A stretch of 64,000 bases of DNA, from the NCBI GenBank assembly GCA_964372165.1, contig CAYJPT010000001.1, positions 1 to 64,000 of the forward strand, read 5' to 3'. The stretch comes from CAYJAD01 sp964372165. Its GTDB lineage: Bacteria > Desulfobacterota > Desulfovibrionia > Desulfovibrionales > Desulfovibrionaceae. Below the pieces are notes generated by a model that was given only the letters and a program-made list of their open reading frames with translations, did no database searches and had not been told where the DNA came from. A program made the translations under genes and the position numbers. Below, one piece after another: positions 27,774-36,731 of the stretch (position 1 is its first letter; every line of letters begins with the position of its first letter).

Positions 27774-28175
27774 TCAGCGCCTCGTGCGCAGCCAATAGTA
27801 AGCAAGGGTAAGCCCACCGCCAAGTGCTGTAATACTTGCAACAGTGCCAACAATTAGCACTATCAACATCCAATCAGCCCTTAACTCATTTAGTGACAAG
27901 TCAAATAGCAGCATACCAGTAACTACAACAGCATGCACCAATGTGGCTGGCCAAACGTGACCAGAAATTTTTACTCCTATAAAACCAAGAAGCAAGGCAA
28001 AAGTTACACTAAAAATTAGTCGCAAAAGCAAAACCCTACGCACTAAGATAATAGTTTTTGTGCCTTCAAGGGCTACATCTGCATAGTAATTTAAAGCAGA
28101 ATAAAAAATTAAGCAGAGCACAAAAAGAATGATAAATTCAGCGTAATTAATTCTATTAAGTATGTTTTGTATCAT
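27774..28175 (-). CDS. Small four-helix membrane protein, unknown function
   Basis: The product is 133 aa, almost wholly hydrophobic, with about four predicted membrane helices (near 14-30, 48-68, 75-95 and 103-128) and a basic C-terminus (YYWLRTRR). It recalls PsiE-like small membrane proteins in layout, but I cannot assign a family. It lies 11 bases after the GDP-fucose synthase gene, at the end of the manC-fcl unit, so co-transcription is likely. No function is claimed. Confidence 0.65.
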   Translation of the reverse strand: MIQNILNRINYAEFIILFVLCLIFYSALNYYADVALEGTKTIILVRRVLLLRLIFSVTFALLLGFIGVKISGHVWPATLVHAVVVTGMLLFDLSLNELRADWMLIVLIVGTVASITALGGGLTLAYYWLRTRR

Positions 28176-28186
28176 GATGTTATTAA

Positions 28187-29122
28187 TTATGTACGCAAAT
28201 CACGTGATAAAAAATCTTCATATGTTAGACTAAGCCCGTGGTGCAAAGCAATTTTAGGTTGCCAACCAAGCTCATTAATAGCTGTAGTATCAAGTAATTT
28301 TTGCATAGTACCATCTGGCTTGGTATAATCATTTATTATTTTACCTTTAAATCCAACCACATCAGCCACTAAGTGTGCTAACTCCATTATAGGTATATCT
28401 TTACCCCAACCAACATTTATATGCTTTGTTTCATTATAATTTTGCATAAGAAACAAACAAGCTGAAGCCAAATCATGTACATGCAAAAATTCTCGTCTAG
28501 GCTTACCGCTACCCCAAATGCTTACCTCACTGGCTTGACTCATTTTTGCTTCATGAAAGCGGCGCATTAAAGCTGGTACAACATGAGCATTACTTTGATG
28601 ATAGTTATCACCTGGACCATAAAGATTGGTTGGCATTACAGTAATGGCATTAAATCCATATTGCTTGTTATAGCTTTGGCACATTTCTATGCCTGCAATT
28701 TTTGCTAAAGCATATGCCTTGTTAGTTGCCTCCAAAGCACCACTAAGCAAATAATCCTCTCTTATTGGTTGAGGACATTCCTTAGGGTAAATGCAGGATG
28801 AACCAAGAAATAAAAACTTCTTTACTCCATATTTCCACGCAAAATGAATGCAATTGGTTTGAATTTGTAAATTCTCATATATAAAGTCTGCAGAAAAAGT
28901 ATCATTGGCAAATATGCCACCAACCTTAGCCGCACAAAGAAAAACAAAAGATGGCCTATTGTTTGCGAAAAAATCTTCAACCATCACTTGATTACATAAA
29001 TCAAGCTCTATATGTGTGCGTTTTATAATATTAGTAAAGCCCTGTTCGTTTAAAGCATTACATATGGCAGAACCTACCATACCTCTATGCCCTGCTACAA
29101 ATATAGGCTCATCTTTTTGCAT
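28187..29122 (-). CDS. fcl: GDP-L-fucose synthase
   Basis: This NADPH-dependent epimerase/reductase of 311 aa converts GDP-4-keto-6-deoxy-mannose to GDP-L-fucose. It has the Rossmann motif VAGHRGMVGSAI, the family-specific CAAKVGGI, SSCIYP, and the catalytic YALAK pair (Tyr/Lys). Its start lies 4 bases from the stop of the manC-like gene, so both act on GDP-sugars for surface polysaccharide. The dehydratase Gmd that would connect them is not in this window. Identification is secure. Confidence 0.93.
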   Translation of the reverse strand: MQKDEPIFVAGHRGMVGSAICNALNEQGFTNIIKRTHIELDLCNQVMVEDFFANNRPSFVFLCAAKVGGIFANDTFSADFIYENLQIQTNCIHFAWKYGVKKFLFLGSSCIYPKECPQPIREDYLLSGALEATNKAYALAKIAGIEMCQSYNKQYGFNAITVMPTNLYGPGDNYHQSNAHVVPALMRRFHEAKMSQASEVSIWGSGKPRREFLHVHDLASACLFLMQNYNETKHINVGWGKDIPIMELAHLVADVVGFKGKIINDYTKPDGTMQKLLDTTAINELGWQPKIALHHGLSLTYEDFLSRDLRT

Positions 29123-29126
29123 TTAT

Positions 29127-30593
29127 TTATCCTCGTCCATAGTTATCATCAAAGCGCACAATATCATCTTCATCAAGATATGAGCCTGACTGTATTTCAA
29201 TCAAAGTAAGTGGTGTTTTACCAGGATTTTTCAAGCGATGCTTGCATGTAGCTGGTATATAAGTAGATTGATTTTCAGTTAAGAAAAGTGTTTCGTCTCC
29301 AACAACAATTTCTGCTGTGCCGCTTACAACTACCCAATGTTCGGAGCGATGATAGTGCAATTGCAGCGATAGTGATGCACCAGGGTTAACTTCAATTCGT
29401 TTAACTTGAAAACCTTGGTCACGCACAAGGCTTTCATAATTACCCCAAGGCCGATAGACCTTACGATGAAATGTGCCTTCTTTACGTTCTTGAGCTTGCA
29501 TAGCCATGACCAAGGTTTTAACATCTTGAGCATGCCTTTTTTTGGTGACCAAAACAGCGTCAGCTGTTTCCACAACAATCATATCTTCAACGCCTAAGGT
29601 TGCAACCAAGCGTGTATCAGCGTGAATATAAGAATTTCTGGTTTTATGTGCAATAATGTCTCCACAACACACATTGCCTTTAGCATCTGCATCTGCCGAC
29701 TCATACAAAGCAGTCCAAGATCCAAGGTCATTCCAATAAATGTCCAGCGGTAACACAGCGGCCTTTTCGGTGTGTTCCATTATGGCGTAATCAATAGATT
29801 GGCTTGGGCAAGACACTAAACTTGCACTATCAGGTCGAATAAAGTCATAATCTTGCTTGCGTAAGTTCCAAGCATGGCGACAAATATCTAGCATATCAGG
29901 AGCAAATTTTTCCATTTCCCACAATAAAGCATCTGCTCTAAATAAAAACATACCACTGTTCCAAAAATAATCGCCTTCTTGCAGCATAGTTTTGGCAACA
30001 TCTTTTTGCGGCTTTTCTACAAACTTTGTTACATAGCATGTAGGATTTTTAAGATGCCCCCGAGTGTCCTCGCTACTGTCAATAAGATTACCACTTTTTA
30101 TATAACCATATCCGGTTTCAGCTGAGCTTGGCTTAATGCCAAATGTTACTAAAAATCCTTTACTAGCAGCTTGTGTAGCATCTTTAACAGCATTTACAAG
30201 GGCATTTTCCGGACGTAAAATATGGTCAGAGGGCAAAACCAACAACAGCGCGTCGGGAGTTTCATCAAGAGCTGCCAAAGCACCAAGTGCTATAGCAGGC
30301 GCTGTATTGTTTGCTTGTGGTTCAAGGATAATATTATGTGCACGATTACCGGGTATATACATTTGTTGAGCTGTGGCAGCAGCAAAAAAACGATGTTCTT
30401 CGTGGCAAATAATTATTGGAGCACCAACAGAACGCTCATGCGCACGCTGCAGGTGCTGCACACGCTGCAGAGTTTGAGTAAATAATGGTGGAGCATTGGC
30501 CGTATATTCCATAAACTGCTTAGGATAATGCGTACGGGACAAAGGCCATAAGCGAGAACCACTACCACCGCAAAGTATTATTGGATAAAGCAT
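29127..30593 (-). CDS. manC: Mannose-1-phosphate guanylyltransferase / mannose-6-phosphate isomerase
   Basis: This bifunctional type II enzyme of 488 aa makes GDP-mannose. The N-terminal nucleotidyltransferase has CGGSGSRLWPLSR (GTP binding) and FVEKP. The C-terminal cupin phosphomannose isomerase begins near RPWGNYESL and has VNPGASLSLQLHYHRSEHW with the metal-binding His and Glu residues. It starts the unit manC-fcl-membrane protein, which feeds GDP-mannose and GDP-fucose to lipopolysaccharide or capsule. Identification is secure. Confidence 0.94.
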   Translation of the reverse strand: MLYPIILCGGSGSRLWPLSRTHYPKQFMEYTANAPPLFTQTLQRVQHLQRAHERSVGAPIIICHEEHRFFAAATAQQMYIPGNRAHNIILEPQANNTAPAIALGALAALDETPDALLLVLPSDHILRPENALVNAVKDATQAASKGFLVTFGIKPSSAETGYGYIKSGNLIDSSEDTRGHLKNPTCYVTKFVEKPQKDVAKTMLQEGDYFWNSGMFLFRADALLWEMEKFAPDMLDICRHAWNLRKQDYDFIRPDSASLVSCPSQSIDYAIMEHTEKAAVLPLDIYWNDLGSWTALYESADADAKGNVCCGDIIAHKTRNSYIHADTRLVATLGVEDMIVVETADAVLVTKKRHAQDVKTLVMAMQAQERKEGTFHRKVYRPWGNYESLVRDQGFQVKRIEVNPGASLSLQLHYHRSEHWVVVSGTAEIVVGDETLFLTENQSTYIPATCKHRLKNPGKTPLTLIEIQSGSYLDEDDIVRFDDNYGRG

Positions 30594-31023
30594 AATAACT
30601 CTTAAAATTAAATGGTTATGTCATTATATCTGCATAAAACATAGTGCCTAATGTATACATAGTTTGTAACCTTATATAAATATATATAGCCTTTACATGG
30701 CTTAATGCAAGACAAATGTATCTATTTAAAATTTAAATAAATGTTACCTGACACAATTTTAACTTTATAAAGTTACTTAGAAAAATAAAGCACGTTGCCT
30801 TCAAATACCCCTTTGGAGACGCCAGAAACAAGTTCTGGCTTATTTTACGGCACGCAAAATTTTTCTGTAAGAAAAATTTCGTTAGTCGCCACCCTCATAA
30901 TGCTTAATCTCATTATTATAATAAGTCTTCATATATTTAAACTTCTCAATATATATTACTGCAAGATAAAAACACCTCAAGCAAGCAATTGCGAAATAAT
31001 ATTGTTTAGTATATTTTACACCC
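30594..31023. other. Intergenic region with 51-bp repeat and hairpin
   Basis: About 430 AT-rich bases lie between the divergent manC and DUF721 genes. They contain the 51-bp repeat copy Y (30803-30853) followed directly by a hairpin AAATTTTTC/GAAAAATTT (30857-30879). No gene is seen. Confidence 0.5.
30803..30853. repeat. 51-bp intergenic repeat, copy Y
   Basis: AAATACCCCTTTGG to TTTTACGGCAC, the same length and orientation as copy X at 27578. A CCAGAA/TTCTGG hairpin is central. Differences are single bases, mostly transitions. Confidence 0.75.
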
Positions 31024-31524
31024 ATGAAACAAAAAAACTTCACTCAGTATAAGCGAAAAAAAGATACCCTTGGACGCCCTGAAGAAGTTAAACCTGTGCT
31101 TGAACGCTACTTGCGCAAGTGGGGCAAGCCTGGCAATGCTTTAATTATTGAGTTGTGGCAACACTGGCACATGGTTATGGGAGATGAAATTGCATCCATT
31201 GCAAATCCACTTGGATATGACGGTGGAATATTACTTATTGGTGCTGAAGATGCCATGAGCGCGCAAGATTTGTCTTACATGACTTACGAAATACTTGAGC
31301 GTGCCAATGCCTTTATGGAAAGAGAATTTTTCAAAACGGTACGAGTTAGCTTGAACCTTGGACAAACGGCACTAAGTGAAGCTGTCAAATTTCAAGGGAT
31401 GAATTATACACCGCCAAAGGCTCCTGCCCCAAAACTAAATGGTAAATATCTACAGAATATGACAAATGATTCAGCGGTGGCACGTTGTTATGCACGCTAT
31501 GTGGAGTGGGCAAAAGGTAATTAA
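31024..31524 (+). CDS. DUF721 / DciA-like protein
   Basis: The product is 166 aa. Residues about 20-110 match the DUF721 pattern (LERYLRKWGKPGNALIIELWQHWHMVMG, a stretch with a conserved Trp and Gly, then a beta-rich nucleic-acid-binding-like part). In other bacteria DUF721 proteins (DciA) help load the replicative helicase DnaB. The C-terminal 50 residues are variable. No good ribosome binding site precedes the start, so the exact start is uncertain. Function is inferred from the family; replication partners are not in this window. Confidence 0.7.
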   Translation: MKQKNFTQYKRKKDTLGRPEEVKPVLERYLRKWGKPGNALIIELWQHWHMVMGDEIASIANPLGYDGGILLIGAEDAMSAQDLSYMTYEILERANAFMEREFFKTVRVSLNLGQTALSEAVKFQGMNYTPPKAPAPKLNGKYLQNMTNDSAVARCYARYVEWAKGN

Positions 31525-31635
31525 CAATTTACAAAATTAGATTATATTCAAGGCAGTTATTAGTTTTTTATATACAATGGATCAACAACCAAACTTTTGC
31601 TTAAGGCATAGAGGCACATTTACCTTAATCTATTA

Positions 31636-32442
31636 TTAGTCCTTTTTCTCGATGAATGATTCAGCATATTGCAGTAATTTCCTAGCTTCTTGGAAATCAG
31701 GATTAAGCTTTAAAGCTGCTAAAGCAGCAGCACGGGCTTTTGGCCACTTCTTCCAGTCAACGTACAATCTTCCGATGTTAAAATATAAGTTTGGATCGAG
31801 GCGTAAATATTTAGAGGCACGCAAATAGTACGTTTCAGCAATTTCAAATCGCTCAACTTTACGTAGAGCTATGCCAATTACATTATAGTATGGCAACATA
31901 TCTGGACGTAAATCTAAGGCTTCAGTTAAATATCGTATGGCCTCCTCATAAAGCTGTGCTTTTAATAATGCCTCACCCATATTACCCAAAAGTTCAGCAT
32001 CTCGTGGAAATTCACGTGCAAGCGATGCAAATGTGGCTAGCCCTTTTGCAGAATCACTCCCTAATTCTTCAACTCCACGGTTGAAGTCTGCTTTTTTACG
32101 CTCTTCTCGCAGTTGATGTGCTCTTTCAGCTTCTTCTCGTACATGTTCAGCCAAAGCATCATGTAAATCACGCAAATTTGCCAATAAATCACGCTCTTGA
32201 CCTGCTATATAGCTGAGTTGCAGCGGAAATAGGTTGCGCACCAAAGTGTCATTACTTATGGCAGCTAATGCATCTTCAATGAATTTTACAAATTCATTGC
32301 GTTCAGCCTTCATAAGTGGGGTGCTAAGTAACAAGTTTATGCCGTCTTGTACCGCCTGTACTGCGCCTACGGCTTTACCTTGTTTAAGCTGTGTTGAGGC
32401 TTGCGAAAGAGATTTACGTACTTTGGAAATATCTGCAGCCAT
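31636..32442 (-). CDS. Tetratricopeptide-repeat protein
   Basis: The product is 268 aa and soluble. The N-terminal half is helical and charged, with a coiled-coil-like run (HVREEAERAHQLREERKKAD). Residues about 145-260 hold at least three TPR units, seen in LGNMGEALLKAQLYEEAIRYL, YNVIGIALRKVERFEIAETYYLRAS and YFNIGRLYVDWKKWPKARAAALAAL in turn. TPR domains bind partner proteins. It is monocistronic with GGAG 7 bases before the start. The specific partner is unknown. Confidence 0.85.
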   Translation of the reverse strand: MAADISKVRKSLSQASTQLKQGKAVGAVQAVQDGINLLLSTPLMKAERNEFVKFIEDALAAISNDTLVRNLFPLQLSYIAGQERDLLANLRDLHDALAEHVREEAERAHQLREERKKADFNRGVEELGSDSAKGLATFASLAREFPRDAELLGNMGEALLKAQLYEEAIRYLTEALDLRPDMLPYYNVIGIALRKVERFEIAETYYLRASKYLRLDPNLYFNIGRLYVDWKKWPKARAAALAALKLNPDFQEARKLLQYAESFIEKKD

Positions 32443-32759
32443 GCTAACTCCAAAATATTTTTTTATAAGGCTTCATATTATTTAAATAAATACTTCAAAC
32501 ATAATGATTCAACATTTGTAACCTACAATAAGAAGATTGTCATGTAAAGTATTAATGTATAAAGCGTATGCGCCAAACATAGCTAATACTTTTTTACGTA
32601 ATATATTAATAGTCCATGTTGACAAAGAAAGTTATAAAATGATAGCTTGTCTTAGCGTCACTTGTTGGATATTGTGAACGTAAATTAGCGTATCATTAAT
32701 ACTTACGGCCCATCATAATATGTGCCGTATAATAAATACTAAGCAAATGGAGAGTTGTT
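32443..32759. other. Divergent intergenic region
   Basis: 317 AT-rich bases lie between the TPR gene (-) and a small unknown gene (+). A TACGGC/GCCGTA hairpin at 32704-32729 lies within the leader of the plus-strand gene. Nothing else is recognised. Confidence 0.4.
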
Positions 32760-33146
32760 ATGCATGTTGATAGTGCAAGTTATTCCATGGAAAATGTTTG
32801 TTTGAAGCATGACAATGGGTCTGATATTGCTTTTCATGGTCGCCTTTTTGCTGAGTCTTCATGGTATGATGAAGAAAGTTCAACATTAACGCGCCAAAAG
32901 CTCTATGTTACTGATAAAAATGAGCAAGTATACTATATTGTACGTGGAAATGGACCAGAGCGCACGCGCCATGCGTACAGGCTAACTGTCAATGGCGACT
33001 TTTGCATCATTTATAATGGTAGTTCAGAAATAACCCTTCAATTTGACATGCTTATGTTAGCAGTGCGCCAACTATGCGGCCTAGATGCTGACGCTACACC
33101 ATCACTTTGTATGGTTGAAGAAATGCTTAAAGCTGCAAATTCTTAA
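32760..33146 (+). CDS. Conserved hypothetical protein (128 aa)
   Basis: The product is a soluble 128-residue protein, beta-strand-rich in the middle (QVYYIVRGNGPERTRHAYRL) with a helical C-terminus. There is no signal peptide or membrane segment, and I do not recognise a family. GGAG precedes the start and a strong terminator follows 20 bases after the stop, so it is a real single-gene unit. The upstream leader contains a short hairpin at 32704-32729, which may be regulatory. Function is unknown. Confidence 0.7.
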   Translation: MHVDSASYSMENVCLKHDNGSDIAFHGRLFAESSWYDEESSTLTRQKLYVTDKNEQVYYIVRGNGPERTRHAYRLTVNGDFCIIYNGSSEITLQFDMLMLAVRQLCGLDADATPSLCMVEEMLKAANS

Positions 33147-33166
33147 TATTACTTATTAGCTATTTC

Positions 33167-33197
33167 AAGGGGGCGGTATTACACGTCCCCTTTTTTT
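33167..33197 (+). terminator. Strong rho-independent terminator
   Basis: AAGGGGGCG pairs with CGTCCCCTT (one G-T) around an 8-base loop, followed by seven T. It ends the 128-aa gene, upstream of ruvC. Confidence 0.9.
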
Positions 33198-33259
33198 GTT
33201 TATTTTTTTAAGATATTTTATTTATTTTTTAAATTTGATTGTACTATGGATTGGTCATT

Positions 33260-33757
33260 ATGATTAGAGTTTTAGGCATTGATCCTGGGTCCAGAATCAC
33301 TGGCTGGGGAGTTGTGCAGGAAGTTTCTGGCGTGCTAAGCTTAGTTGATTGCGGCGCTATTAAAACTCAGAGTTCATCTAAATTATCATTTGCCGAACGC
33401 TTAGCCAAAATATACCTAGAGCTTAATAAAATAATTGAGCTTGTAAATCCGCATGAAGCCGCAATTGAGCAGGTATTTACAGCAAAAAATGCTATGACAG
33501 CATTAAAACTTGGTCAAGCCCGTGGAGTTGCAGTAGCTGCGTGTGCTCAACATCAAGTACCTGTTTTTGATTATGAACCTACCTTAGTAAAAAAATCTCT
33601 TGTAGGTACTGGGCGTGCAGACAAGCAACAAGTTGCATTTATGGTGAGCAGGTTGTTAAATACTAAAGGCAATTGGCTTGCAGATACAAGTGATGCCCTT
33701 GGAGTAGCAATTTGTCATTTGAGTATGCAACGCCTTAACAGGCACAAAAGCTTATAA
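33260..33757 (+). CDS. ruvC: Holliday junction resolvase RuvC
   Basis: This endonuclease of 165 aa cuts Holliday junctions in recombination repair. The catalytic acids are visible: Asp8 in GIDPGS, Glu70 in AAIEQVF, and Asp142 and Asp145 in ADTSDALGVAICH. I start at ATG 33260, giving the standard MIRVLGIDPGS N-terminus; a TTG 21 bases upstream is less likely. ruvA and ruvB are not adjacent, unlike many genomes where ruvC-ruvA-ruvB are linked. A MITE-like element follows 59 bases downstream. Confidence 0.95.
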   Translation: MIRVLGIDPGSRITGWGVVQEVSGVLSLVDCGAIKTQSSSKLSFAERLAKIYLELNKIIELVNPHEAAIEQVFTAKNAMTALKLGQARGVAVAACAQHQVPVFDYEPTLVKKSLVGTGRADKQQVAFMVSRLLNTKGNWLADTSDALGVAICHLSMQRLNRHKSL

Positions 33758-33815
33758 TTCAATAAGCATACTTTATTGATTCGACCTTTTAACTACTGTA
33801 ATAATTAGCTGGCAT

Positions 33816-33953
33816 TTAAGGAAATGCCCCGGTGGGACGCAAAAAAGCACGGTTTTTTGCTCTCATTCGGCGTGCAAAGTAGGCACAATTGCCTACTTTG
33901 TAAGGAAACGCACAACATATTTTTAACTTGTTGATTTATCAGCGTTTCCTTAA
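33816..33953. repeat. MITE-like element 2 (TTAAGGAAA inverted termini, 138 bp)
   Basis: It is bounded by TTAAGGAAATGC and GCGTTTCCTTAA. Read in reverse, it matches about 130 bases of the element at 16730-16920, including the CAAAGTAGGCA palindrome (here 33875-33900) and the GCAAAAAACC hairpin. A 7-base direct repeat AGCTGGC flanks it (33807-33813 and 33956-33962), as expected for a target-site duplication. It carries no gene and lies between convergent genes. Confidence 0.82.
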
Positions 33954-33989
33954 TAAGCTGGCTATTTATAATATCAAAAATGCTTTCGA

Positions 33990-34838
33990 TTATTGTTCAA
34001 TGGCGAATATATTGCTATAAATAAGCTTTTTATCACTATCTTTTACTTCTATAATAAGTTGTGCATTAAAAAGATCATGCTCTTGCACTATATCAGCAAA
34101 AAAAACTGCTTTCTTCCAACGTAAAATTTTATAGCTACCAACATTATTCGGAGTTAATGTTAAAGGCACTGTATCGCCAGAAGCTAAGCTCAAAATACAA
34201 AAAACAGTGCCCGAAAGACTAGTTTCACCAGGATTACGCAAGTCCAATGAGATCCTTAACCTTCTTGGCGCAATCAATCGACTTTGTACATTTTCTACTA
34301 AGATTACTCCAACATCTACAACAGGGAATTCCTCATGCCCCGGACCATCTTGTAGTACTGCCTCATCCACTTCTACATCCGGACCATGCTCTGTTATTTG
34401 CTCAGTAATCTTTTTCGTAGTATCTTCATTTTCTACTTTCTTGACAGCGCTATTTTTTTCTTCAGCCTTGCCTTGCTTGCTTTCATTGTTCGCAACATTA
34501 TCTTGCAAATTAAATTGATTTTGCGCGATTCTGCCTTCAATATTAGTATCATGTTCAAGTAAGGCTTCAAGGGTGGTCAAGCGTTTTACTGTAAACTCAT
34601 TTTCTTTATTAATATTTTCTAAGCTTAAATTTTTCTGTTTCAGCAATACATTATCTTGCCATAAAATATAAGCGCCCCACCCAACAAAACCTGCTATTAT
34701 AGGAAAAAGCAAGAATAAAACTACAGTAGTATAAAACAAAGAGCGTCGGACACGATAGCGTTTAGTTTCACCACTATCGCGCATTATTAACAAATTTAAT
34801 TTTTCACCTGATACACTCATGCTTTTTACCTTCAACAT
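33990..34838 (-). CDS. Membrane-anchored coiled-coil protein, unknown function
   Basis: The product is 282 aa. A short basic cytoplasmic N-terminus (to about 32) is followed by one membrane helix (about 33-58), then a coiled-coil stretch (about 60-100), an acidic/Lys-rich linker (120-165) and a C-terminal beta-rich domain (170-280). The layout is that of a bitopic envelope protein with a periplasmic domain. I do not recognise the family. It is the last gene of the FmdB-purB-pyrE-Ldt unit, and its start overlaps the L,D-transpeptidase stop by one base, suggesting a cell-envelope role. That role is inferred. Confidence 0.75.
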   Translation of the reverse strand: MLKVKSMSVSGEKLNLLIMRDSGETKRYRVRRSLFYTTVVLFLLFPIIAGFVGWGAYILWQDNVLLKQKNLSLENINKENEFTVKRLTTLEALLEHDTNIEGRIAQNQFNLQDNVANNESKQGKAEEKNSAVKKVENEDTTKKITEQITEHGPDVEVDEAVLQDGPGHEEFPVVDVGVILVENVQSRLIAPRRLRISLDLRNPGETSLSGTVFCILSLASGDTVPLTLTPNNVGSYKILRWKKAVFFADIVQEHDLFNAQLIIEVKDSDKKLIYSNIFAIEQ

Positions 34839-36718
34839 TAATCAGTTGGTGATGCCGCCCATTCTTCAAGTACTATGCGCCAGCTATCGCCATGTGGCGC
34901 AAGAATAAGAGTTTTTGTACCCTTATCACCTTTATTATTCTTATCACGGTATACTTGCATCATATCAGCACGCACACCTCTATCATCAAGCTGCACCCTA
35001 AGTCCACTGAGTTTAATTTCTGCAGGGGACGCATTGGCCCATAAGGCTTGTTTTTGCGCTGCAATGGCGGCCTTATCTCTTGCACCTTGTTTTGCATTTG
35101 GTGCATAATATGTCATGTAAGCTTTAACATTTGCAGCAAGCCAATCGGCACGCCAAGATGTAACAAATTTTGAAATTGAGGTGCTTATTTTTTCAAGGTA
35201 TGCAGCCTCCATACCCAAGCGTTTTGACTTCCACTCAGAGCCTACAATTTTCCACCTATTTTTATCATCAAGCTGCCAATAAAGGTACTCTTCACCTTCT
35301 ATTACCTTTTTACCGGGTATATATATCAACCGCTTGCCAATAGTTAGCAAACTATCACCTCGCACAACCATTTGTACCTTACCGCTTATCATATCCAACC
35401 ACGGTGCTTTAAAGTAAACATCCATAGCATTTTTAAGCTCTGCAATATTTGCCGCCGGTACATTACGTACTTTGCCATATTTTCCAGTATTATAAAAACC
35501 ATAAAATGTTTTAGCATCTTTTGCTTGCCACGCTTTTGAGCGTGCATCGACATTTTTTTGGATAGTAGCAGAAACTTCGCTTGTTAAAATTATCCTGCCT
35601 TGAGCATTTACACTTGCTTGTGCCACCTGACTTTGCTTTGGTTTAGTAGCTTGTTCTACATTTTCTTCTGTTTCAGGCATTGAAAGAGGCGGTGGAACCG
35701 GCACTTCTTTTTGTACATCTGACGGTAAGGCATCGCTAACAATTGTTTGTGAAGCAGCCACAAGCTGACCTTTTTCATAAGCAGCTTGCATACCAACATT
35801 ACGTGGTATCCATTCCATACCTACAATTCTAAACTGGCCTCCTTTATCACGCTGCCAGTAAAGTCTGCGTACACCCTCTGTAGAAAGGTTTGGTGCACGA
35901 TAAAACTGCTCTGACCATGTAACCCAATAACCAGGTCCTTCAAGGACATGGACTTCTCTATTAAAAATATTTATCCAAGCAAGATGCTTGAATAAACGCT
36001 CTTTATTAGACTTAAATGCATTAAAACTTTCTGGCATTGCCTTAGAATAAGCACCTGCATCGTAAAAATCAAAAAATTTATCTGAGCGGCTTGCCCAGGC
36101 CCGTGTCCATTGCTCCATACGCAAACGTAAGTGTTTTGCTATACCTGAATCTTCCATGGGTACTTGTGAGGTATTTAGCGTCTCACCCACCACAACGGCC
36201 GTTCCTGGTAGAAGCATGGGCCCAACTTCAATAATATCTTTACGTTCAATGGCAATACAACCACGCGTATTTAATGGAATAATGTCGGCATCTTCACCCT
36301 TGCTATGTATCCAGATACCATAACCTGTTTTACCACGTAATTTATCAACAGGATTTGGATAATTTAACGTGTAAGCAACGCCGCCATACTCTTTAAAGTC
36401 CAGTCCTTTAGCTATTTTATATTCAATAAAGTAAACACCTTCTGGTGTACGTTTATCGTTTACAACTTGTTTATCACCTAGCACCTGTCCTGTAGTGCAG
36501 GGATAACTGAGTTTGAGTCTAAGTGGACTTTTTTTCTCATATAAATAAAATTTTTGTTCATTTTTATCTATAGCCACAATGCGCTGTGGCAAGGCGTAAT
36601 CATAAATACGCGCCTGCCAATCTTGAGCATAAGCAATTGAAAATGAGCCGCCAAAGCAACATATAGTCAAAGCCAAACTAAATTTATGAAAAAACGACAA
36701 GTATTTTTTATGCATCAT
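34838..36718 (-). CDS. L,D-transpeptidase (YkuD) with NTF2-like C-terminal domains
   Basis: This secreted peptidoglycan cross-linking or lipoprotein-attaching enzyme is 626 aa. A signal peptide (1-31, ending SIAYAQ) is followed by a YkuD catalytic domain (about 45-180) with GYGIWIHSKG (His) and NTRGCIAI (catalytic Cys; Thr replaces the usual Ser). The long remainder holds repeated SnoaL/NTF2-like modules. Similar phrases recur in two central copies (about 200-320 and 385-510; compare YWQRDKGGQFRIVGMEW with YWQLDDKNRWKIVGSEW), with a third, more diverged one at the C-terminus. The unusual tail suggests substrate recruitment or oligomerisation. It lies 13 bases after pyrE. Confidence 0.88.
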   Translation of the reverse strand: MMHKKYLSFFHKFSLALTICCFGGSFSIAYAQDWQARIYDYALPQRIVAIDKNEQKFYLYEKKSPLRLKLSYPCTTGQVLGDKQVVNDKRTPEGVYFIEYKIAKGLDFKEYGGVAYTLNYPNPVDKLRGKTGYGIWIHSKGEDADIIPLNTRGCIAIERKDIIEVGPMLLPGTAVVVGETLNTSQVPMEDSGIAKHLRLRMEQWTRAWASRSDKFFDFYDAGAYSKAMPESFNAFKSNKERLFKHLAWINIFNREVHVLEGPGYWVTWSEQFYRAPNLSTEGVRRLYWQRDKGGQFRIVGMEWIPRNVGMQAAYEKGQLVAASQTIVSDALPSDVQKEVPVPPPLSMPETEENVEQATKPKQSQVAQASVNAQGRIILTSEVSATIQKNVDARSKAWQAKDAKTFYGFYNTGKYGKVRNVPAANIAELKNAMDVYFKAPWLDMISGKVQMVVRGDSLLTIGKRLIYIPGKKVIEGEEYLYWQLDDKNRWKIVGSEWKSKRLGMEAAYLEKISTSISKFVTSWRADWLAANVKAYMTYYAPNAKQGARDKAAIAAQKQALWANASPAEIKLSGLRVQLDDRGVRADMMQVYRDKNNKGDKGTKTLILAPHGDSWRIVLEEWAASPTD

Positions 36719-36731
36719 AGTCTACTCGCAA

